Assembly (NCBI RefSeq): GCF_040546595.1
Contig: NZ_JBEPOB010000001.1
Location: 3,845,001 to 3,909,000, forward strand
From: Bosea sp. OAE506
GTDB taxonomy: Bacteria; Pseudomonadota; Alphaproteobacteria; Rhizobiales; Beijerinckiaceae
Length of the DNA stretch: 64,000 nucleotides
Direction: 5' to 3'
The position numbers were made by a program, and so were the translations under genes. Shown piece by piece: positions 26,594 to 35,208 of the stretch; within the stretch, counting starts at the first letter, position 1; each line of letters begins with the position of its first letter. Under the pieces are notes generated by a model. It did no database searches and was not told where the DNA came from. It saw nothing but the letters and a program-made list of their open reading frames with translations.

Positions 26594-27478
26594 ATGGCCC
26601 TCAGGACCACCGTCGCCGGCCTATCCAGCCCCGAGGACCTCGCCCGGGCGCTGACGGGAGCGATGTATCTCGCCGATGACGGCATTGCCACGGCCGGCTA
26701 CCTTTCGCTCGCGCTCGGCAAGCCGCTGCTGCTCGAGGGCGCACCTGGCGTCGGCAAGACCGAGGCCGCCAAGGCGATCGCCGGGATCCTGGGGCGCCAG
26801 TTGATCCGGCTGCAATGCTTCGAGGGGATCGACGCTTCGGCTGCGCTCTACGAATGGAACTATCCGCGCCAGATGCTGGCGATCCGCCAGGCGCGCGAGG
26901 GCGAGACGCTCGACATCTACCGCGACGATTTCCTGATCGAGCGGCCGATGCTCACCGCGCTGCGGCGCCCGGAGTCGACCGTGCTGCTGATCGACGAAAT
27001 TGACCGATCGGATCATGAATTCGAGGCCTTCCTGCTCGAATTCCTCTCTGATTTCTCGATATCGATCCCGGAGCGCGGGACCTTGCGGGCAGCCGAACGC
27101 CCAGTCGTCGTCCTGACCTCAAACCGCACACGGGAGCTGCACGAGGCGCTTCGGCGCCGCTGCGTCTACCATTACATCGCGTATCCAGAGCCCGAGCGGG
27201 AAGCGCAGATCATCATGATGCGCTCCTCCGCCGTCGCGGAAGGGACTGCCCGCGCCGTCGTCCACGCGATCGGGCTGCTGCGGCAGGAGCCGCTGGCCAA
27301 GCCGCCGGGCGTGGCGGAGGCCGTGGACTGGGCGGAAGCCGCGACGGCGCTCGCCCAGGCCGGAGCGCCGTGGCCGGAGGCCTTCCGCCGCTCGCTCGGC
27401 GCGGCGATCAAGGACGAGGAGGATTTCGTCCACTTGCGCCCCCGCCTGCCGTTGATCATCCCGGGGCTGGCGGCATGA
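26594..27478 (+). CDS. MoxR-family AAA+ ATPase (CoxD-like)
   Basis: AAA+ ATPase of 294 residues with Walker A GAPGVGKT (49-56), Walker B LLIDEID (131-137) and sensor-1 VVVLTSNRTREL. CoxD of CO dehydrogenase, a MoxR ATPase, helps mature the Cu/Mo site, and the equivalent here probably works with the VWA protein encoded next as a metal-centre chaperone for the split molybdoenzyme. The stop overlaps the start of the VWA gene (ATGA). Confidence 0.92.
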   Translation: MALRTTVAGLSSPEDLARALTGAMYLADDGIATAGYLSLALGKPLLLEGAPGVGKTEAAKAIAGILGRQLIRLQCFEGIDASAALYEWNYPRQMLAIRQAREGETLDIYRDDFLIERPMLTALRRPESTVLLIDEIDRSDHEFEAFLLEFLSDFSISIPERGTLRAAERPVVVLTSNRTRELHEALRRRCVYHYIAYPEPEREAQIIMMRSSAVAEGTARAVVHAIGLLRQEPLAKPPGVAEAVDWAEAATALAQAGAPWPEAFRRSLGAAIKDEEDFVHLRPRLPLIIPGLAA

Positions 27479-28587
27479 TCGCTGCCCTCCCCGCCGCCGC
27501 GCGCCTGTTGGTCGCCTTTCCCACGCTGCTGCGCGGGCATGGATTTTCGGTCGCGCCCGAGCAGACGACGAGTTTCCTGATGGCGGTCGAGCTGCTCGGC
27601 CCGCGTAGCATCGAGCATGTGCGCAAGGCAGCCGTGGCGACGCTCGCACCCCAGCCTGAGCAGCGCATCCTGTTCGACGCGCTGTTCGACCTGCATTTCC
27701 TCGGCGCCATCGCCGAGCCGGGCGACGAGGATTTCGCACCCGACGAGGAGATGGCGGTCCAGGAGGATGCAGGCTCGCGAGAAATCCTGGTCGGCGAAGA
27801 AGTCAACGAGACCGGACAGGCCGCGACGGGAGCGGAGGCCCTGTCGGTGCGGGCGCTGCAGCCTGCCGACGAAACCGAGGTGCTGCGCCGCTTCGCCCGC
27901 GTGCTGCCCACGGCCCTGCCCCGCCGCCGCGGCTACCGGCACCGCGGCGCCAGGCGTGGCCAGAGCGTCGATCTCGCCCGCAGCCTCCGCGCCGCGATCC
28001 GGCATGACGGCGAGGTGATGAGCCTGAAGAAACTCCGGCGCGTCACGCGGCCCCGCCCGATCCTGCTGCTGATCGACATCTCCGGCTCGATGAAACAGCG
28101 CAGCGACGCCAATCTCGCCCTCGCCCATGCGGTGGTGCAGGCGGCGCCGCGCGCCGAAATCTTCACCTTCGGCACCAGGCTGACGCGGGTGACCCGCGCG
28201 CTGCGCCTGAGGCGGCGCGAGCAGGCGCTGAGCGAAGCGGCCGGCCTCGTCGCCGACTGGGATGGCGGCACCCGCATCGGCGATGCGCTCCAGGCCTTTC
28301 TCGCGGTGCCGCGCTTCGCCTCATATGCGCGCGGCGCCGTCGTCGTCGTGCTATCGGACGGGCTGGAGCGTGGCGACCCCGCGGCGCTGGTCTCCGCCGT
28401 GGCGAGGCTGGCGGCCCGCGCCCACCGCATCGACTGGCTGACGCCGCTCGCCGCCGATCCCGGCTATCGCCCCGAGACCGAGGCGCTGCGCCTGATCGCG
28501 CCTGCGCTCGCGAGCCTGAGTAATGGCGGCAGCACGGCGCGGATTTGCCGCCACATCCTATTGCTCGGAGGCTCGGCCGCAGCATGA
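27475..28587 (+). CDS. VWA-domain protein, CoxE type
   Basis: 370-residue protein with a C-terminal von Willebrand A domain. The MIDAS metal site is DISGSM at residues 201-206 (RPILLLIDISGSMKQRSDANLALAHAV), followed by GGTRIGDALQAFL and VVVVLSDGLERGDP. The N-terminal half (AARLLVAFPTLLRGHGFSVAPEQTTSFLMAVELLG) is the CoxE/DUF58-like helical region. MoxR-VWA pairs act as chaperones for metalloenzymes. The start overlaps the MoxR stop by 4 bases, and its own stop overlaps the next start. Confidence 0.92.
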   Translation: MIAALPAAARLLVAFPTLLRGHGFSVAPEQTTSFLMAVELLGPRSIEHVRKAAVATLAPQPEQRILFDALFDLHFLGAIAEPGDEDFAPDEEMAVQEDAGSREILVGEEVNETGQAATGAEALSVRALQPADETEVLRRFARVLPTALPRRRGYRHRGARRGQSVDLARSLRAAIRHDGEVMSLKKLRRVTRPRPILLLIDISGSMKQRSDANLALAHAVVQAAPRAEIFTFGTRLTRVTRALRLRRREQALSEAAGLVADWDGGTRIGDALQAFLAVPRFASYARGAVVVVLSDGLERGDPAALVSAVARLAARAHRIDWLTPLAADPGYRPETEALRLIAPALASLSNGGSTARICRHILLLGGSAAA

Positions 28588-29468
28588 CCGGCATCGTCGA
28601 CTCGCATTTCCATATCTGGCGCCAGGCTGATCTGCCCTGGCTGCTCGGTCCAATGCAGCCGCGCATCTTCGGCCCCTATGAGCCGATCCGGCGCGATTAC
28701 CCAGTCGCCGAATACCTCGCAGACTGCCGGGCCTGCGGCGTCACCGAGGCGGTCTACGTCCAGGCGAACTGGGCGCCGGCGCGCCATCTCGACGAGGTCG
28801 CCTTCGTCACGCAGGCGTCGGAAGAGACGGGCTTCCCGATCGCCATCGTCGCCTATGCCGACATGCTGGCCGAGGACGTCCGCCCGCAGCTCGATGCGCT
28901 GGCGCTCAATCCGCGGGTGCGCGGGGTGCGGATGCAGCTGCACTGGCACGCCAACCCGCTCTACCGCTTCGCGAGCGGCCCCGATCTCTGCCGGGACCCG
29001 CAACTGCAGGAAAATCTCGGCTGGCTCGCGGATTATGGCTTCAGCTTCGACCTGCAGGTCTTCGCGCCGCAGATGCCGGGAGCGGCTGAACTCGCCGCCG
29101 CCTGTCCGCGGGTGAGTTTCGTCCTCCAGCATGCCGGGATGCTGGAGGACCTGTCGCCGGAGGGCGTGGAGCAATGGCGGACGGGCATGAGCGCGCTGGC
29201 CGCCCAGCCCAACATCGTGAGCAAGCTCTCGGGCCTCGGCACCTTCCTGCGCCGGAACGACCCGCAGCACATCGCCTTCGTCGCCATGGAAACGATCGCA
29301 CTGTTCGGGCCCGAGCGCTGCCTTTTCGGCTCCAATTTCCCGATCGAGAAGCTCTGGACGAGCTATGCCGAGCTGATCGGCGCCCATCGCGCCGCCGTGC
29401 CCGCGAGCGCGGCGGACCATGTCTTCAATCACACGGCGCGGCGGGTCTACTGCCTCGCCCAGCCCTGA
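28584..29468 (+). CDS. Amidohydrolase family 2 protein (TIM-barrel hydrolase)
   Basis: Predicted metal-dependent hydrolase, 294 residues. The metal-binding DSHFHIW is at residues 6-12. The rest matches amidohydrolase-2 proteins such as 2-pyrone-4,6-dicarboxylate lactonase relatives: VQANWAPARHLDEVAFVTQ, VRGVRMQLHWH, FVLQHAGML, SKLSGLGTFL and CLFGSNFPIEKLW with the C-terminal aspartate position replaced by Asn. It starts inside the VWA stop. It probably opens a lactone or cleaves an amide derived from the hydroxylated substrate. Confidence 0.9.
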   Translation: MTGIVDSHFHIWRQADLPWLLGPMQPRIFGPYEPIRRDYPVAEYLADCRACGVTEAVYVQANWAPARHLDEVAFVTQASEETGFPIAIVAYADMLAEDVRPQLDALALNPRVRGVRMQLHWHANPLYRFASGPDLCRDPQLQENLGWLADYGFSFDLQVFAPQMPGAAELAAACPRVSFVLQHAGMLEDLSPEGVEQWRTGMSALAAQPNIVSKLSGLGTFLRRNDPQHIAFVAMETIALFGPERCLFGSNFPIEKLWTSYAELIGAHRAAVPASAADHVFNHTARRVYCLAQP

Positions 29469-29482
29469 CGGGAGAACCTAGA

Positions 29483-30331
29483 ATGGCGCTCGAAATCAAA
29501 ATCCTCGACTATGGCGACATCGAGCTGGAGTCGAGCTTCCTCGTCCTAGGCCGCGATTGCGGCCGCGTGCGGCGCGTGCCGACCTATGGCTTCCTGATCC
29601 TCGGCGGCCCTTGGCCGGTCGTCGTCGACACCGGGTATCGCCACAACCAGATCATGGAGACGCTCGGTATGCGCGGTCTCCAGTTCCACGAGAACATGAT
29701 CGAGAACCAGCTCGCCAAATACGGCGTGCGCATGGGCGACGTGCGCTATGTCATGCATACCCATCTCCATATCGACCACGCCGGAAAAGACGAACTCTTC
29801 CCGATGAACACGACGGTGATCGTGAACCGGCGCGAGCTGGAATATTCCGTCTCCGGCCTGATGCACCCGCAATACCCCGCCCCCGACATCAAGCATCTGA
29901 TCGATCGGCTCCACACGCGCGACGCGCTGCGCTTCGAAGACCTCGAATTGTCGGGGATGATCGAGCTCTTCCCGGGTTGCTATCTGGAGGCCGCCGGAGC
30001 TCATACCGAGGGCTCGATGAACGTCCATGTCGACACGATCGAAGGGCGCGCCATCCTCTGCGGCGATGTGATCTACGACTTCAACGACCAGATCGTCAGC
30101 CCCTTCCACGAGATCAGCGCCAATGAGCCGCGCACCACCGGCAATCACGGCGTCTCCAAGCGCGAGGAAAAGGCCGCCATCAAGAAGCTGCTCTCGGTCG
30201 GCAAATTCCTGCTGCCGGTCCATGACAAGCCGGCCAAGATCGCCCATGGCCAGGTCGTCGGCCGGATGGACATGGCGGTACCCGGACCCGTCGTGCAGTC
30301 GCTACCGCCGCGCAACTGGTTCGCGGCTTGA
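29483..30331 (+). CDS. Metallo-beta-lactamase-fold hydrolase (quorum-quenching-lactonase-like)
   Basis: Zinc hydrolase of 282 residues. The HxHxDH motif is HLHIDH at residues 94-99, followed by distal ligands in GAHTEGSMNVHVDT and AILCGDVIYD. The fold resembles N-acyl-homoserine lactonases (AttM/AiiA type). In this setting, hydrolysis of a pathway lactone or amide is more likely than quorum quenching. GGGAGAACC precedes the ATG at 29483. It is cytoplasmic, with no signal peptide. Confidence 0.9.
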   Translation: MALEIKILDYGDIELESSFLVLGRDCGRVRRVPTYGFLILGGPWPVVVDTGYRHNQIMETLGMRGLQFHENMIENQLAKYGVRMGDVRYVMHTHLHIDHAGKDELFPMNTTVIVNRRELEYSVSGLMHPQYPAPDIKHLIDRLHTRDALRFEDLELSGMIELFPGCYLEAAGAHTEGSMNVHVDTIEGRAILCGDVIYDFNDQIVSPFHEISANEPRTTGNHGVSKREEKAAIKKLLSVGKFLLPVHDKPAKIAHGQVVGRMDMAVPGPVVQSLPPRNWFAA

Positions 30332-30342
30332 GCGGGGCTCCG

Positions 30343-31962
30343 ATGACCACGCACATCGCAGTCCGCCCCGCCTTCGCCGATCTCGTCGATCCCTGGGCGC
30401 CGGTCCGGCAGCTCGGCACGGGCTTCGAATTCTGCGAAGGGCCGGTCTGGCATCCGCGCGAGCAGCACCTGCTCTTCTCCGACATGCCGGGCGACGTCCG
30501 CCGCCGCTGGGACAAGACCGGCGTGCGCGAGATCAGACGACCGGCGAACAAATGCAACGGCATGACCTATGATGCCGACCTCAACCTGATCGTCTGCGAG
30601 CACGCGACCTCCTCCTTGATCCGTGAGCGGCCGGATGGGCGCCGCGAGGTGCTGGCCTCGCATTTCGAGGGGCAGGAGCTCAACAGCCCCAATGATGTCG
30701 TGGTGAAGTCCGACGGCTCGATCTATTTTTCCGATCCCTGGTATGGCCGCATGCCGGTCTTCGGCGTGGAGCGCCCGCGGCAGCTCGGCTTCCAGGGCGT
30801 CTACCGCATCCCACCTGGCGGGGGCGAACCCCAGCTTCTGGTCGATCGCTATCTCTTCGACCAGCCCAACGGGCTGTGCTTCTGCCCGACAGAGGATCGG
30901 CTCTTCGTCAACGATACCGTGCAGCACAATATCCGGGTCTTCCCGATCCTCTCCGACGGACGGCTCGGACCGGGACGCGTCTTCGCTTCCGGCATCGTCT
31001 CGGCGAGCGAGCCCGGCGTCCCGGACGGCATGAAATGCGACGCCCAGGGCAATCTCTGGGTGTGCGGACCGGGCGGCGTCTGGATCTATACACTCAAGGG
31101 CGAGCTGATCGGCAGGCTGCGCGTGCCCGAACTTGTCGGTAACCTGACCTGGGGCGGCCCGGACTGGCGCACGCTGTTCCTTACCGCGACTCATTCGCTC
31201 TATGCCGTCGAGACCAAGATCGGCCCGCGAATGGAGCCCTATATGAAGGCCGGCGGCGCGGCGCGCGGCCATAACGGCAGCGCTCCAGCCGAGCCCGTTT
31301 CGGGCGTCAAGCCCGCGGCGACCGTCGCCGCCAGCGGCGCGAAGAAGGCCGCGGCTGGCTACCGTCTCGACCCGACCCGCTGCGCCCTGATCATCCAGGA
31401 CATGCAGAACGACGTCGTCATGGAGGGCGGCGCCTTCGCCTCCTCGGGATCCCCGGAGCATTGCCGACAACAGAACGCGATCGCCAACGCCTCCAGGCTG
31501 GCGCAGGCGGCGCGCACCCGCGGCATTCCGGTCATCCACGTCTGGTTTGTGGTCGAGCCCGGCGCGCCGGGCGTGACCATGAACGCCCCGCTCTTTGAGG
31601 GGCTTGCCGACGCGAAGGCGCTGGTGCGCGGGACCTGGGGCTGCGCCCCGGTACCGGGGTTGGAGGCCCAGGCCGGCGACCATATCGTCGAGAAATGCCG
31701 CATGAGCGCCTGGGAGGGCACGCGGCTGGAAACGGTGCTGAAGGCGCTGGGCCGCGACGTCGTCATCGTCACCGGCGCCTGGACAAACATGTCGATCGAG
31801 CACACCGCCCGCACAGGCGCCGACAAGGGCTATTTCATGCTGGTGCCGGAGGACGCTTGTTCGACTATGAACGCCGAATGGCACACGGCTTCGGTGAACT
31901 ACGCGATGCAGAACGTCTGCGTGGTCACGGATGTCGATACCGTGACCGCCGCATGGGCGTGA
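30343..31962 (+). CDS. Fusion: SMP-30/gluconolactonase domain + isochorismatase-like domain
   Basis: A 539-residue two-domain protein. Residues 20-295 are a six-bladed SMP-30/gluconolactonase propeller with the metal ligands in CEGPVWH (Glu32), NSPNDVVV (Asn117/Asp118) and PDGMKCD (Asp228). An Ala-rich linker (300-338) joins an isochorismatase-like hydrolase (345-535) that keeps the acid IIQDMQND (Asp353) and lysine EKCRMSAW (Lys451). The nucleophile position, normally Cys in TxxCVxxTAR, is Ser484 (TNMSIEHTAR). This suggests a changed or Cys-independent reaction, as in true isochorismatases. The ATG at 30343 is preferred over an in-frame TTG at 30328. Last gene of the cluster; it probably performs consecutive lactone and amide or ether hydrolyses. 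Confidence 0.9.
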   Translation: MTTHIAVRPAFADLVDPWAPVRQLGTGFEFCEGPVWHPREQHLLFSDMPGDVRRRWDKTGVREIRRPANKCNGMTYDADLNLIVCEHATSSLIRERPDGRREVLASHFEGQELNSPNDVVVKSDGSIYFSDPWYGRMPVFGVERPRQLGFQGVYRIPPGGGEPQLLVDRYLFDQPNGLCFCPTEDRLFVNDTVQHNIRVFPILSDGRLGPGRVFASGIVSASEPGVPDGMKCDAQGNLWVCGPGGVWIYTLKGELIGRLRVPELVGNLTWGGPDWRTLFLTATHSLYAVETKIGPRMEPYMKAGGAARGHNGSAPAEPVSGVKPAATVAASGAKKAAAGYRLDPTRCALIIQDMQNDVVMEGGAFASSGSPEHCRQQNAIANASRLAQAARTRGIPVIHVWFVVEPGAPGVTMNAPLFEGLADAKALVRGTWGCAPVPGLEAQAGDHIVEKCRMSAWEGTRLETVLKALGRDVVIVTGAWTNMSIEHTARTGADKGYFMLVPEDACSTMNAEWHTASVNYAMQNVCVVTDVDTVTAAWA

Positions 31963-32094
31963 GGGCGCAGACGAAACTGTGCCACCGCCCGGCGATTTCA
32001 TGAGCCGATGCGGATGGCAATGCCTGACGAGGCCGGCCATCGATCTTTGCATCGGGCTGTAGATGCGATCGCAACTGGCTCGTGGAGTTTTGCT

Positions 32095-32925
32095 CTATCG
32101 CCAGAAATGCAGGTTGGCTTCTGCAAATTGCCGGAATGATGTCGCTTCACGACCTGTCAGCCGTGTCACCTGATCCGTCGTCCGATCCTCGCCCCCGAGG
32201 CGGATGACCTCATCAAGCCGCGCCAGAACCTCTGCGTAGCTCCGCGGCATACCGAGCGCCATATGGCGCCGGATGAGCTCCTCGGTGTCGAGCTTCACGT
32301 GCCGAACAGGGAGTGAGAGCATCTCGGAGGCAAGGCTCGCGACTTCGTCGTAGCTTATGGCCTCGGGGCCGGTGAGCACCACATCCCCATCCAGAGAGCG
32401 CTCGGAGGTCAGCAAGGCGAGCGCCACCTCGGCAATGTCATCGGCGCTGATGAAGCCAACCCGTCCGGTGGCGGTCGCGCTGTATATCGTCCTCTCATCG
32501 CGAATGGTGTGGCCATGCGGACCTTCCGAGAAGTTCTGCATGAACCATGAGGGCCGCAGCACCGCCCATTCGAGCGCGTTATCGGCAAGCCACGCATGAA
32601 CCTCGCCCATCATAGGGTCGCCGGGCAGGAGCTGTGACGAACTAAGCAGCACGAAGCGCCGCGTGCCGCTTGCCATCGCCTGCTCGAGGATCGGCTTCAT
32701 CAGCGACAGGTGATCCGTCCGGTCCGTCGGGGCAATGAGGTAGGCGGCTCGCGTATTCTCGAAAGCGGTGGCCGACGCGGGATCGGCCCAGTCGAACCGC
32801 ACCTCGTGGCCCGCGGATGGGCGGCGCGTGGCAACCGCGATGGGAATGTCCCGTGCCGCCAGAAGCCGGGCAACGCGGCTTCCTGTTGTTCCGGTCCCGC
32901 CAGTGACGAGTATGCGCTCAGACAT
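32095..32925 (-). CDS. NmrA/SDR-like NAD(P)-binding protein
   Basis: 276-residue Rossmann protein of the atypical SDR (NmrA/HSCARG, QOR2-like) group. The cofactor motif is VTGGTGTTGSRVARLL at the N-terminus. The middle has RRFVLLSSSQLLPGDP and VLRPSWFMQNFSEGPHGHTIRDERTIYSATATGRVGFIS, typical of NAD(P)H sensors or quinone reductases. It overlaps the upstream SnoaL-like gene by 8 bases, so the two form an operon, which is divergent from a TetR gene. Enzyme or redox sensor cannot be decided. Confidence 0.9.
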   Translation of the reverse strand: MSERILVTGGTGTTGSRVARLLAARDIPIAVATRRPSAGHEVRFDWADPASATAFENTRAAYLIAPTDRTDHLSLMKPILEQAMASGTRRFVLLSSSQLLPGDPMMGEVHAWLADNALEWAVLRPSWFMQNFSEGPHGHTIRDERTIYSATATGRVGFISADDIAEVALALLTSERSLDGDVVLTGPEAISYDEVASLASEMLSLPVRHVKLDTEELIRRHMALGMPRSYAEVLARLDEVIRLGGEDRTTDQVTRLTGREATSFRQFAEANLHFWR

Positions 32926-33364
32926 TGGCTACATCTCCTCCAGCCAAAGCGGCAGCCGCCTCGATGCCTCCGAGCGCTGCAAGAACGACCAGCGGGTTCC
33001 AGTAATCCTTGTATCGCGCGATGCGTCCTCCCCGGAGTGTGACCACTGAGATGTAGGTCTGATCGTAGGCAATGCCCGTGTCCACGCCGCGCCCCTTGCA
33101 GGTGAATTCCAGCACCGCTGTGTCTCCGGCAATATGGGAGGCCTCGAGATCGAACCTGTCGAACACTAGCAGCGGGCCGAGCCGCGCTAGATGCGCTGCG
33201 AGTTGGTCGCGCCCGTCAAACCTCTTTGGAAACCCGTCCGGGGCGTAGGGGAATTCAAACGCCACATCCTCGGCGAAGAGGTTGAGAACGTCGTCAGTCG
33301 CGATCAGAGCGGGGCCGAGCGCCCCCTTTAGGAGGTCTCCAAACGTCTTGAACTTGCCAGCCAT
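32918..33364 (-). CDS. SnoaL-like / NTF2-fold protein
   Basis: 148-residue NTF2-like protein (VLNLFAEDVAFEFPYAPDGFPKRFDGRDQLAAHLARL, then TYISVVTLRGGRIARYKDYWNPLVVL). Such folds serve as small-molecule isomerases, hydrolases or binding proteins. The ATG at 33364 follows AGAGGAG by 8 bases; the frame upstream is antisense to the TetR gene and is not used. It is first of a two-gene operon with the NmrA gene, and is probably repressed by the divergent TetR. Confidence 0.88.
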   Translation of the reverse strand: MAGKFKTFGDLLKGALGPALIATDDVLNLFAEDVAFEFPYAPDGFPKRFDGRDQLAAHLARLGPLLVFDRFDLEASHIAGDTAVLEFTCKGRGVDTGIAYDQTYISVVTLRGGRIARYKDYWNPLVVLAALGGIEAAAALAGGDVANV

Positions 33365-33421
33365 TGAGGGCTCCTCTATTGGTTGGAACGGCATCGTATC
33401 GACCATATGAGGGCATAGCGG

Positions 33422-34036
33422 ATGGAACACAAGCGTTCCGACGCAAGAAAAAAACGAACTCCGTCGGGCGCCGCCGTGCCCCGGGCGGAGCTGACTGATG
33501 CGCTCTATCGCGCGTTCTTCATTGAGTGGGCGGAGACGGGATTTGCCGCCATCAGCCTCGAACGGGTCGCGGCCCGCGCAGGGGCCGGGAAGGCCGCGAT
33601 CTATAGGCGGTGGTCGTCTCGCAACGCCTTCGCCGCGGAGGCGGTCGAGGCCCTCAGCCTGCAGATTGCCACGATCGAGGATCAGGGGTCGCTCGATGCC
33701 GACGTGAGAGGCTTTCTGTTTCGACTCCGTGCCGTGCTCAGGCACCCGCTAATCCGGCGCATCCTGCCGGATTTGCACGCGGAGGCGGCGCGGTCGCCAG
33801 AGATGCGAGCGCTGAACGCGCACGTAGCCCTGCAAAGGCGTGCGCACGGCCTGGTCCTCTTGGAGCGCGCGATGGCGCGTCGGGAGCTCCCATCGACACT
33901 CGATACGGAGCTCGCACTCGATCTGATCCCGGCGCCGCTCTACTGGAGGATGGTCATCGTCGGAGCGACACCCTCGCGCGCGGAGGTGATCAAGTTGGCC
34001 TCTGCCATCACCGCCGGTTTGCGCGCGCTGGCGTAG
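33422..34036 (+). CDS. TetR family regulator
   Basis: 204-residue repressor. The helix-turn-helix is in the first 70 residues (GFAAISLERVAARAGAGKAAIYRRWSSRNAFAAEAV), and a TetR_C ligand domain follows. It is divergent from the SnoaL/NmrA operon with a 57-base gap, the usual arrangement for a local repressor. I saw no clear operator palindrome in that gap. The start region is rich in Lys/Arg. Confidence 0.9.
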   Translation: MEHKRSDARKKRTPSGAAVPRAELTDALYRAFFIEWAETGFAAISLERVAARAGAGKAAIYRRWSSRNAFAAEAVEALSLQIATIEDQGSLDADVRGFLFRLRAVLRHPLIRRILPDLHAEAARSPEMRALNAHVALQRRAHGLVLLERAMARRELPSTLDTELALDLIPAPLYWRMVIVGATPSRAEVIKLASAITAGLRALA

Positions 34037-34563
34037 AGGGTCGCTTTATCCCTAGCGGCACCGTACGCGCCAATTTCTGCGCAGCTCGTCGATGACGGCT
34101 CCTTTGCCGCGTCCGGCCAGTTCGGCTGCGAGACGCTGAGCAATTTGCACGCCGATTGGGAGCTTGGCTCCGCCATGTCCCGATCTGGAGGGAGCCGCCG
34201 ATCTTTCTTGAGCGTTCGCGCGCCTCCTTCGCCTGGTCGGAAGCCGTGACCCCACGGGAGGGACAGGGCGGCATCGATGCCATGTCCGACACGGCTCGCC
34301 CGCACTTCCGATCGGGAAGGCCGAACGGTCCATTACGATCTTCCTCGTCAACGGCCGGAACCGCCAAAGCATCGTCTTCCGCAGGAACCGGGTTCGGCTA
34401 CCAGGACCTTAGAGCTCGCCAAGACGAGCCCGAACTGGGGACGGCGCGTTCGAAATCTGCAGGTGAAGCGCATCCCTCTGGCACATCTCCGGCATCGCGA
34501 TATCGACGCCGTCAGCTACAACGGCACGCTCCGTTCGGGCCAGATCGCATAAGATGGGTCGAG
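34037..34563. other. Region of about 530 bases without a recognised gene
   Basis: No frame here is convincing. Open frames exist on both strands but have no family resemblance and uneven codon use. It may be a scar of rearrangement between the TetR and DUF4269 genes. Confidence 0.4.
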
Positions 34564-35100
34564 ATGGATGCTCGAATGCAAGATGTTACATACGAGACTG
34601 CCCTCGCCCGGTCAGGCGCGCTTGAGGTTCTGGCAGCCTATGATCCCCACATTGTTGGGACACTGCCGCTCGACATCGCCATCCCTGGTAGCGATATCGA
34701 CATCGCCTGCCATGCTCCCGATCCCCTGGCATTCGCATCGGCAGTGTGGACGGCCTTCGCCTCATGCGAACGATTTTCAATCGATCAATGGGTTGGTGGC
34801 GGGAGGCCGGTCGTCGCCTCGTTTCGCATTCTCGACTGGGACATAGAGATCTTTGGAGCACATGTGCCGGTCAGGGAGCAGCCTGCCTGGCGGCACTTCG
34901 ACATCGAGAGGCGTCTGCTCGACTTGGTCGGACCAGGTTTACGCAGTGACGTCATGCAGCTTAGACTGGCCGGATTGAAGACGGAGCCGGCTTTCGCCGC
35001 TGCGATAGGCCTGAAGGGTGATGCCTACGTTAAACTCCTAGAGTTGCAGACTTTATCTGACCACGAACTCGCGTCGATGACGGCATCTTTGAGACTTTGA
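34564..35100 (+). CDS. DUF4269 protein (nucleotidyltransferase-like fold)
   Basis: About 178 residues: LARSGALEVLAAYDPHIVGTLPLDIAIPGSDIDIACHAPDPLAFASAV is characteristic of DUF4269. The GSDIDIA element resembles the GSxxD metal motif of minimal nucleotidyltransferases, so nucleotidyl transfer is possible but unproven. The ATG at 34564 fits the domain start; 34576 is an alternative. Long upstream in-frame sequence has no family resemblance. It is isolated, with no operon partner. Confidence 0.8.
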   Translation: MDARMQDVTYETALARSGALEVLAAYDPHIVGTLPLDIAIPGSDIDIACHAPDPLAFASAVWTAFASCERFSIDQWVGGGRPVVASFRILDWDIEIFGAHVPVREQPAWRHFDIERRLLDLVGPGLRSDVMQLRLAGLKTEPAFAAAIGLKGDAYVKLLELQTLSDHELASMTASLRL

Positions 35101-35208
35101 GACGCTGCTGGCAGGCCACGCCGAAGTCGCGCCGGGTTAAGCCATACGCGGGATCACCGACCTATCAAGCTCTGGATTTGAGTAGCGGACGAAGTGATTG
35201 TCGCGGAC

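Noticed and set aside
29483..30331. Quorum-quenching AHL lactonase as a specific function
   Set aside because: Only the metallo-beta-lactamase fold and HxHxDH are shown; the catabolic context makes a pathway lactone or amide at least as likely.
30145..32052. 635-codon minus-strand frame opposite the SMP-30/isochorismatase gene
   Set aside because: No family resemblance; both plus-strand domains have intact motifs.
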